Assembly: GCF_019226825.1 (NCBI RefSeq)
Contig: NZ_CP076642.1
Location: 496,001 to 560,000 of the forward strand
Direction of reading: 5' to 3'
Length of the DNA stretch: 64,000 nucleotides
From: Vibrio ostreae
Lineage (GTDB): Bacteria; Pseudomonadota; Gammaproteobacteria; Enterobacterales; Vibrionaceae
This document shows, in pieces, positions 57,553 to 64,000 of the stretch. Position 1 is the stretch's first letter. The number at the start of each line of letters is the position of its first letter. The notes below the pieces were generated by a model. It had not been told where the DNA came from. It made no database searches and saw only the letters and a program-made list of their open reading frames with translations. The position numbers and the translations under genes were made by a program.

Positions 57553-58184
57553 CAAGAAATTTGATATTTATCAACTGACTGAACAACAAACGTGCCAATG
57601 GGATTATTTAACGCACAATATGGATAACAAGACATCGCTTTCTTTACGTCGCCCGGACTCTGAATCAAAACAGTGTCAGAAAATAGCCCCTCCTCACCAC
57701 AAACCTTGAGGCGCAGATAACTCATAATCCTGCATCAATGATGAGATCCACTTGTGTACTAAGAACAAGGGATCAAGCAAAAACCAAAAGTGTTCAACTG
57801 TAAACTTAACCGTCAGAGGCTTACACTTGGTTTAGCTTTTGCTTAATCTTATGATTTCCAAGTCATATTCCAGCATTTTCAAAAAACAATACTGACACAT
57901 TTGTTAACAATGTGTTCACCCACCTGTTTATCTGCACCATGAAATTAAAAATAATTACTAAAAATCAATAAGATAACTCTTGGTTCATTTCTTGCTCATA
58001 AAGTGTTCAGTTGGCAACTCCCCTATAGACATAAGTGATCAGCAATCACACTGGGCCGTTGCCTTAGGACAAAGGGCATAGGAGTTAGCTTGTCCGGTAT
58101 CTGCACTGACATTAACGGTCAGACGGAATATCGAACATTCAAAGAGCCCTTTTATCAATTTTCAAATGAGAAAGAAGGTAAATG
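57553..58184. other. Intergenic region upstream of the secreted repeat protein
   Basis: About 630 bp with no convincing gene. AT-rich in 57830-57990. The promoter of the 58185 gene should lie here; no specific site was recognised. Confidence 0.4.
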
Positions 58185-60503
58185 ATGGAACGCTTAATAC
58201 ACAGCCGACTTATCAGAATACTCAGTATTGCGTTGATGAGTACGGCGGCCCTGTATGGGTTAATGAAGTCTGCGCCAGCAAGTGCCGGAGCTTATCCAAA
58301 TTTGGATGCGGTCGCCTGTATGGCTGATGCATATCTAATGAAACCAGGCAACTCGCTTCCTCAGGATGCACTGAACTGTACCGCGAATGATGTTGAGATA
58401 ACTCAGGTCACGCCAACAAATCCGAACGAAGAATGTACACCAGGACAGGTATTTTCATTTAATGCAGATGTGACAATTCGTACCAACGCAAATGAGCGTT
58501 ATGACACCACCTTTTATCTGCCATTAACGGAAGACAGCCCACAGGTTGTTCAGGATGGCGGTGATAACTGTAGTATGATTCTGCCGATACCAGGTGACAG
58601 CGGTTATTCTGCTGACGTTGAACTTGATGGCGACGTCTGTGGTGATATCAGTAAAGCCGCGGGCGAAGACACCTACGTACTGGAAAATGAAACAATCACC
58701 ATGCTCTGTGCGGATGAAGACGGTGATAATCGTGCCGATTTCACCTATTGTGCTGCGTGGGATAACATCGAGCGAGACAACTGTACACTGGCTGAAGACC
58801 CATACCCTGGTCAGATTCCAAATACCAAATCTAAATGTAACTGTGATACGTTTAACATCGACGTATTCATAAAACCTACACCACCAGTCATTGTGAAAAG
58901 TGAAGGCAACCCAACGACTCGCTCAGAGCCAGGTGGTACATACACATTTAACCTCAGCTTCACCAACCCTAACAGTCAGACATCCCTGTATCTGAGCTCC
59001 GTCACAGATGAAATCGATATCAACGGTGATGGCAGCTACGATAAAACGCTGAATTTATGGGGTGCGACATCCTCACCTGGCGGTGACGGTGTCTATCTGA
59101 CCGCGACGAACTGTACAGTGGGTTCACCTTTGCTAGAAATAGCACCTAGTGGTACCTACAGCTGTCAATTTACAGTCCATATTGTGGATACCGATCTGCC
59201 AGATGATCAGAGCCCGGAATTGTACAAAGACGTAGTCAAAGTCACTATGCAAGATAAAAATGGTGATGCGGTGACCAACGGTGAAACCTGTCCTGCGGGG
59301 GTTGGGACTTCTGCTGCCGGCGAACATTGTAGTGTGGAGAGAACCGTTCAGGTTACTAATATTCCACCAACGATTACCGTCGTAAAAACAGCGAATACCG
59401 ACGAGGTTTTGGAACCCGGTGCGAATGTGACTTACACTGTAACCGTCACCAATACCTCCCAAGACTTTGACTCACCAGTACAACTGACTACTCTGACCGA
59501 CACCATTGGTGCTGTTGTTCAAGACCTCGATGGTATAGGTACTTGTGCCACTGGCGGTTACATAGTTAACGGTGCTATGAATGCTTACACCTGTACTTTC
59601 ACGCAATATGTGGGAGGAGATCAAGGCGAATCCGTTACTAACGTCGTTAAAGCCGTTGCAATTGACAATGAGAGTGACGAGGCGATGCACTCAGACTCAT
59701 GGACCGTCTCTATTCGCGACGTCCCATCTGTGGTTGAATTAATCAAAGAGGCCAACCCAACCTCAGTGGATGAGACCGGCGACGATCCTACTGTCTATCG
59801 CGACGTAGAATATACCTTTACCTTCAGTGTCAAAACTGTGGATAGCATGGGTAACCCTACCGTTGATGACGTGACTTTTGATAAGTTGGACGATGATAAA
59901 TTCGGCGATCTGACCAGTCAATGTTCGGCTCTTCCTGTTACACTCAGTCCAGGACAATCCGATAGCTGTACCATTACACTGCAACTGCAAGGTAATGCAG
60001 GTGATGAACACGTTAACGTCGCAACCATTTACGGTACAGACGAAGACGGCCTGATGGTATCGGATGATGACGACGCAATGGTTACTTTCTTGGATCTGCC
60101 TCTGCAGTTAACCCCAGAGTTTGCCATGAAAGCGACAGCGTTTGTTCGTATTGTAAACGGTAACGTGGACAATATGACCATTACCACTATGAACTTCAAT
60201 GGTGTACCTGTCTTCGACGGTTCAACCGACGGTTCTAGTTTTGTGATAGAAAATAACGCCGCAATGAGCAGTTATGATGCAGTCGTCGCACCAGACTTCT
60301 GTACCACAGGTACAGTACTGATCCCAGGAGACGTGTATGAATGTGCATTTACACTCAAACTACTCCCAGGCTTTGATCCTGCCGATGGAAGTATCAACCT
60401 GCTGAACGACCTTGATATTCAGGTCTCTGATGACGAGGGCAACATCGAAAGCAGCTCTGTTGGTATTCAAATCGTAACCAACGAGCCAGCATTAGCTCCA
60501 TAG
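58185..60503 (+). CDS. Large secreted cysteine-rich protein with DUF11-like repeats
   Basis: About 772 aa. Signal peptide (ILSIALMSTAALYGLM ... ASA) then a cysteine-rich acidic region (about residues 45-230) and four beta-sandwich repeats resembling DUF11/CARDB type (for example EPGGTYTFNLSFTNPNSQTS, EPGANVTYTVTVTNTSQDF), each with internal cysteines. Strongly acidic with many Asp. No anchor, LPXTG or type II/IX sorting signal was recognised, so it is either released or surface associated. GAAGG is better spaced for ATG 58185 than for ATG 58182. Confidence 0.78.
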   Translation: MERLIHSRLIRILSIALMSTAALYGLMKSAPASAGAYPNLDAVACMADAYLMKPGNSLPQDALNCTANDVEITQVTPTNPNEECTPGQVFSFNADVTIRTNANERYDTTFYLPLTEDSPQVVQDGGDNCSMILPIPGDSGYSADVELDGDVCGDISKAAGEDTYVLENETITMLCADEDGDNRADFTYCAAWDNIERDNCTLAEDPYPGQIPNTKSKCNCDTFNIDVFIKPTPPVIVKSEGNPTTRSEPGGTYTFNLSFTNPNSQTSLYLSSVTDEIDINGDGSYDKTLNLWGATSSPGGDGVYLTATNCTVGSPLLEIAPSGTYSCQFTVHIVDTDLPDDQSPELYKDVVKVTMQDKNGDAVTNGETCPAGVGTSAAGEHCSVERTVQVTNIPPTITVVKTANTDEVLEPGANVTYTVTVTNTSQDFDSPVQLTTLTDTIGAVVQDLDGIGTCATGGYIVNGAMNAYTCTFTQYVGGDQGESVTNVVKAVAIDNESDEAMHSDSWTVSIRDVPSVVELIKEANPTSVDETGDDPTVYRDVEYTFTFSVKTVDSMGNPTVDDVTFDKLDDDKFGDLTSQCSALPVTLSPGQSDSCTITLQLQGNAGDEHVNVATIYGTDEDGLMVSDDDDAMVTFLDLPLQLTPEFAMKATAFVRIVNGNVDNMTITTMNFNGVPVFDGSTDGSSFVIENNAAMSSYDAVVAPDFCTTGTVLIPGDVYECAFTLKLLPGFDPADGSINLLNDLDIQVSDDEGNIESSSVGIQIVTNEPALAP

Positions 60504-60567
60504 TCTGAAATCACGACAAATCGAGCGAGTGCGCTGACATTGACCTGTTAAGACTTTCACAGGAAAC

Positions 60568-60599
60568 AAAAAGGCGATGATACCTATCATCGCCTTTTT
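60568..60599. terminator. Bidirectional terminator between repeat protein and protease
   Basis: AAAAAGGCGATGATA-CC-TATCATCGCCTTTTT, a perfect 15-base inverted repeat with T-runs on both strands, placed between convergent genes. Confidence 0.9.
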
Positions 60600-60659
60600 C
60601 TCATCAATCTCATCAATCAATCATTCGACAAACAGGATTAATCCAACCCTGCGATGACA

Positions 60660-63600
60660 TCATTTTTTACCTTTACCACTGTTATTGCTTGGCCCGGAAT
60701 TACTTGATGTCGAGCTGTCCATCCCTATCGATACCGTAGCAGTCGCGGTTTTCTCACCGTCTGTAATGGTATAAGTGAAACTATCACTGCCCTTAAAGTT
60801 CTTCGCTGGTGTATACAGCAGTTGTCCGCTAGCGGTGATGTCAACCGAGCCCTTAGCTCCTTGAGTCACTCCACTGATGCGCAATGTATCACCATCCGGA
60901 TCACTGTCGTTGCCTAATACGTTAATCAATGTCGGATCTTTAGCTAACAATAATACGCTGTCATATACTGCCACAGGCGCGTTATTGACCGAATTCACAA
61001 CGACATAACTTAGTGAACTCTTGCTGACAACACTGCTGTCGGTCGCACTTTGCGCAAGTACTGCGATGTTATAAGTTCCATCGGCGGCATGGGTAGCAGA
61101 CGTTACCGCGATTTGCATGGTGCTACTCTGGCCTGAAGCCAGTGAAATGATACCATGAGTGCTACTCCATCCCGACGGGACCTGAGCAGACACACTGTAG
61201 CTTGTCGCTTCGCAATCGGTACTATTCTGATTAGTTACAGTCACATTGTAAGTCACCGTGCTACCTGCTGTTACCTCGCCACTGACCGATGCAACCGAGA
61301 TACGTGGTGCAGCTTCTACACACAGAGCTTCGGGCGCTGCGACGATATAACTACTCTCAGCACTACTGTTATAGGCAATATCTGCGGTGTTATACGTATA
61401 CACATCGACTGGGTAGACACCCTCAGATGCGGTATCCGATGACGTCACGCTCAGATTGACTGAAGCGGACTGGCCCGGAGCAAGTGCTACGCTACGGCTG
61501 TCTGCCGTCCACCCATTCGGCACATTTGCAACTACATCTACCGTTGAAGACTCGCAGCTCATGCTGTCTTTGTTCGTTACTGTTGCGGTATAACTCACCG
61601 TCGTTCCAGCTGCAACCGCTCCTGTTTGACTGGCAGTCAAAGACAACACTGGATTGCCCGGTACACATTGTTCAACAGGAGCATCAATGGTGAGATTAAC
61701 GACTGCGCTCCCTATATCACGACTGTCAGAGCCATTGGCGGCAGTAAAGGAAAGACTATAGCTTCCTTCTGCCACCTTATCTGATGGGGTAACATTTAGC
61801 GTCACTGTCTCAGTTGCTCCGGCAGCCAGAGAAACAACCGAACTGGTGCTTAGCCAACCATCCGGAACCTCCGCGGACACGTTGTAATTGGTTGCTGCAC
61901 AACTATCACTATCGTTATTGACGACAGTTACGCTATAACTTGCCGTATCACCTGCCAATACCGAGCTTTGGTTTGCAACGACAGAGACGCCAGGGCTCGA
62001 TGATGAGCACGTCGCTTGGGTAAAGCTCACGTGCACACTAGCGCCAGTACTATCGGCCCATTCAGTGGTAATTGTGATCCCAGCATCGGAATCAGTAAAA
62101 CTATTTCCGGTCAAAAGAGCGGCATCATCCAGATCAAACAGGCTACTTTGTGGCGTCATATCCAATAGTTGGCTACCGCGCGTACTTGACTCCGGTGAAC
62201 GGTGTATCACCACACCATTCGTTACACCCGGCTTATTACTGAGAAAACTATCAAATCCAATCGCCTGACGATATTCAACGTAATACCATTGCTGCTGACC
62301 GGTTTCAGGATCAACTCCACGCGGAATCTTAATTCCTTTAGCAGAATCGCTCAGAGTAGTCTCTAATGGTTCGATAATGTAGCTAGCTTCGGTGTCAGCT
62401 TCTACAATGTCACCCGAATCGGTAGACAACCATCCCAATTGTTCTTTGTTAAATGCATTAAAATGACCTTCAACACCGTATGCGCCCATAATGTCCAATG
62501 TGTCGCCGTAGGTAATCGCTAAACAGCCCTCTCCTATGATTTCATTTTTACAATCAAGATATTCAGCATGATATAGACCGAAATTATGCCCCAATTCATG
62601 ACCAATAGTATTCATGGTAAAAGAGCCATTGATATAAGCACGCGTCTGAGTTCCCCCCAGAGTCCCCATTCCGGTCCAGCCACAGCTGCTGTTCTTAGGG
62701 AAGATGTAGACTAAACGTTGATAACGACTTACATCGACACCACTATCTTCGGCCATCTGTTTAGCATTGACATAGATATCCCAGGAATCACACGTCGAAG
62801 CAATCGGCAACGTATAATACCCGACAACATCCCCGGTTAGCCAAGTGCGACCATCAGAGTTCTCTTTGTAATAGTCACTGACAGGCCCGAAAACCAAATC
62901 TTGCGTTTCTTGCGCAGTCCAGGGTTCCTGAATATTGTCCTGGAAGTTAATCAGCATCACCAAAGTACGCTGTTCACCAAAAGTGTTTGTGGATGCGGAA
63001 CTTCCCGTTGTTGACGTTCCGTCCTGTGCCAACAAAGCTAATGCTTCAGGATCGTTTTCAAGTACCAATGAATTGGTGCTTTCCTCGCTATTATCAAATC
63101 TCCAGCCATGGGCACGAACTTTTTCCCCACTAGAAAACGACTGCACTGCTGACTTTTCAGCCATGTGCAACTCAATACGACCATTGGCGGTTTTCAAAAT
63201 ATGACGCAGACGGCTTTTACTGTGATCTTCGTAATCTTCATAGAAAACTTCCAGCTCGCCATCCAGAGTCTTTTTTTGCTCCAGATATTGCGAGACAGCA
63301 TCAGGCATCTGCTGCCGTTCGGCAGCAGTCAACACCGCACCGGCCACAGCCGCAGGATCGGATTCCATCAGCTGCTTTAAATAGTCTTTGCGCTGTTTAG
63401 CCAGACTAACCATCTGATTGAGCGCCGACTTTTTATCGGCTTTGTCAGCGCTACGGTAAGTGTTCAGCGAATCGACCAATGCCTGAGTTTCAGCTTTTGC
63501 TTGCAAGCGATTTTGTTGAGCGATCTGCTGGCCGTAATTCTGACCAGACAAATCTTCATAATGGCTGTGGCTTAAGCCATGATCTTGATGTACCTGAGAA

Positions 63601-63713
63601 GCGCTGGCGAAGGGAACGATAAACAACAAAGAAAAAGCACCGAGTAACAGTGCGGATGCTTGCTTACTGCTGCGCACAGCGTCATCACGGAAATTAAAAT
63701 GGAGATTAAACAT
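60660..63713 (-). CDS. Secreted M11 (gametolysin-type) metalloprotease with NEW3 and cadherin-like repeats
   Basis: 1017 aa. Signal peptide (LLLGAFSLLFIVPFASA), then a propeptide-like region to about residue 230, a metzincin zinc site HELGHNFGLYH (about 369-379) and a Met-turn region DIMGAYGVEGHFNAFNKEQLGWL typical of peptidase family M11. Three NEW3-like repeats follow (about 566-680, 683-795, 796-905), each with a Cys pair, then one cadherin-like domain (about 908-1000: LGNDSDPDGDTL, YTPAKNFKGSDSFTYTITDG) and a Ser/Gly/Lys tail. Likely secreted by the type II route (inference); may act on host or environmental glycoprotein matrix. Confidence 0.88.
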   Translation of the reverse strand: MFNLHFNFRDDAVRSSKQASALLLGAFSLLFIVPFASASQVHQDHGLSHSHYEDLSGQNYGQQIAQQNRLQAKAETQALVDSLNTYRSADKADKKSALNQMVSLAKQRKDYLKQLMESDPAAVAGAVLTAAERQQMPDAVSQYLEQKKTLDGELEVFYEDYEDHSKSRLRHILKTANGRIELHMAEKSAVQSFSSGEKVRAHGWRFDNSEESTNSLVLENDPEALALLAQDGTSTTGSSASTNTFGEQRTLVMLINFQDNIQEPWTAQETQDLVFGPVSDYYKENSDGRTWLTGDVVGYYTLPIASTCDSWDIYVNAKQMAEDSGVDVSRYQRLVYIFPKNSSCGWTGMGTLGGTQTRAYINGSFTMNTIGHELGHNFGLYHAEYLDCKNEIIGEGCLAITYGDTLDIMGAYGVEGHFNAFNKEQLGWLSTDSGDIVEADTEASYIIEPLETTLSDSAKGIKIPRGVDPETGQQQWYYVEYRQAIGFDSFLSNKPGVTNGVVIHRSPESSTRGSQLLDMTPQSSLFDLDDAALLTGNSFTDSDAGITITTEWADSTGASVHVSFTQATCSSSSPGVSVVANQSSVLAGDTASYSVTVVNNDSDSCAATNYNVSAEVPDGWLSTSSVVSLAAGATETVTLNVTPSDKVAEGSYSLSFTAANGSDSRDIGSAVVNLTIDAPVEQCVPGNPVLSLTASQTGAVAAGTTVSYTATVTNKDSMSCESSTVDVVANVPNGWTADSRSVALAPGQSASVNLSVTSSDTASEGVYPVDVYTYNTADIAYNSSAESSYIVAAPEALCVEAAPRISVASVSGEVTAGSTVTYNVTVTNQNSTDCEATSYSVSAQVPSGWSSTHGIISLASGQSSTMQIAVTSATHAADGTYNIAVLAQSATDSSVVSKSSLSYVVVNSVNNAPVAVYDSVLLLAKDPTLINVLGNDSDPDGDTLRISGVTQGAKGSVDITASGQLLYTPAKNFKGSDSFTYTITDGEKTATATVSIGMDSSTSSNSGPSNNSGKGKK

Positions 63714-64000
63714 ACTTTTAGTTTCTCAGGATTTAATAATTAATGCCGGATATGAAAGCCTTAGTTCACACAAACACCAAGCCTGTGGACAAGCTAAAAA
63801 GCGTCCATATTTCAGCAACGAAATTTAATTTAACATTTTGAATTTAAATACTTTTTAACACTTAACCAGCATACCAAACAGAATGAGTCATGCCTGGCAC
63901 GCAGACATTGAGTTAAGGTAAAACGCATTAGTTTCGGGAAACACAAGAGCGGCATAACAGCAGATACCGTGTGTTTCTAAACAGGGGCGACACAACGAGC
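63714..64000. other. Region upstream of the metalloprotease
   Basis: About 290 bp to the window end, AT-rich near 63820-63870. Presumably holds the protease promoter; nothing else recognised. Confidence 0.4.

Overview
The window is a single, densely coded stretch of bacterial chromosome of moderate GC content. The gene set points to a Vibrio (Vibrionaceae), most likely its second chromosome: luxPQ, the phaB-phaA-phaP-phaC order, a 44-residue nap-linked membrane protein of the TIGR02808 type, a DUF2986 protein, an extra glpK/fabH/trxC group, and class I HMG-CoA reductase beside modABC. From memory the order resembles the VCA067x-VCA075x region of V. cholerae chromosome II. The nirBD-nirC-cobA operon would be an addition to that layout, so a non-cholera Vibrio (for example the fluvialis/furnissii group) is my inference. 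No insertion sequence, integrase, CRISPR array or rRNA was seen.

Layout. 1-7.1 kb: narQP on the minus strand, divergent from napFDABC plus a small membrane protein. 7.2-11.5 kb: polyhydroxyalkanoate operon phaBAPC on the minus strand, preceded by 1.3 kb of AT-rich non-coding DNA. 12.8-17.7 kb: SH3-like and secreted hypotheticals, a PAS-GGDEF cyclic-di-GMP synthase and glgC. 17.8-32 kb: homocysteine methyltransferase, AraC regulator, YhhN protein, mgsA, a monooxygenase-fold protein, pncA, helD, yccS, small Vibrio proteins, HMG-CoA reductase, modABC. 32-38.6 kb: cobQ fused transcriptionally to modABC, an outer-membrane-like protein, luxPQ. 39-47 kb: yceH, a GIY-YIG protein, glpK, fabH paralogue, trxC, an MFS transporter and small proteins. 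47-52 kb: nirBD-nirC-cobA on the minus strand. 53-55 kb: an unusual P-loop ATPase/winged-helix regulator followed by a tiny secreted cysteine peptide. 55.5-57.5 kb: BCCT transporter and two tRNAs. 58-63.7 kb: a large secreted repeat protein facing an M11-type metalloprotease.

How the parts work together. NarQ/NarP sense nitrate or nitrite; NapFDABC reduces nitrate in the periplasm; NirC takes up nitrite; NirBD reduces it to ammonium using siroheme, whose first committed step is CobA. ModABC supplies molybdate for NapA. The narQ, napF and nirB promoters all carry FNR-like sites and a TACCCC...GGGGTA palindrome. In narQ and nirB the two sites have nearly the same centre-to-centre spacing (28 and 28.5 bp), so the whole nitrate module can be read as one anaerobic, nitrate-responsive regulon.

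The best candidate for something undescribed is 53.1-55.0 kb: an N-terminal P-loop NTPase joined to a C-terminal OmpR-type DNA-binding domain, then an intergenic region with repeated GTGT-N-ACAC elements and an 11-bp inverted repeat, then a secreted peptide of about 36 residues ending in a CxxxxxC loop. A second pattern is the number of short degenerate tandem repeats (8, 18, 19, 20 and 27 bp periods) at gene ends and starts, including one that copies the pncA ribosome-binding region.
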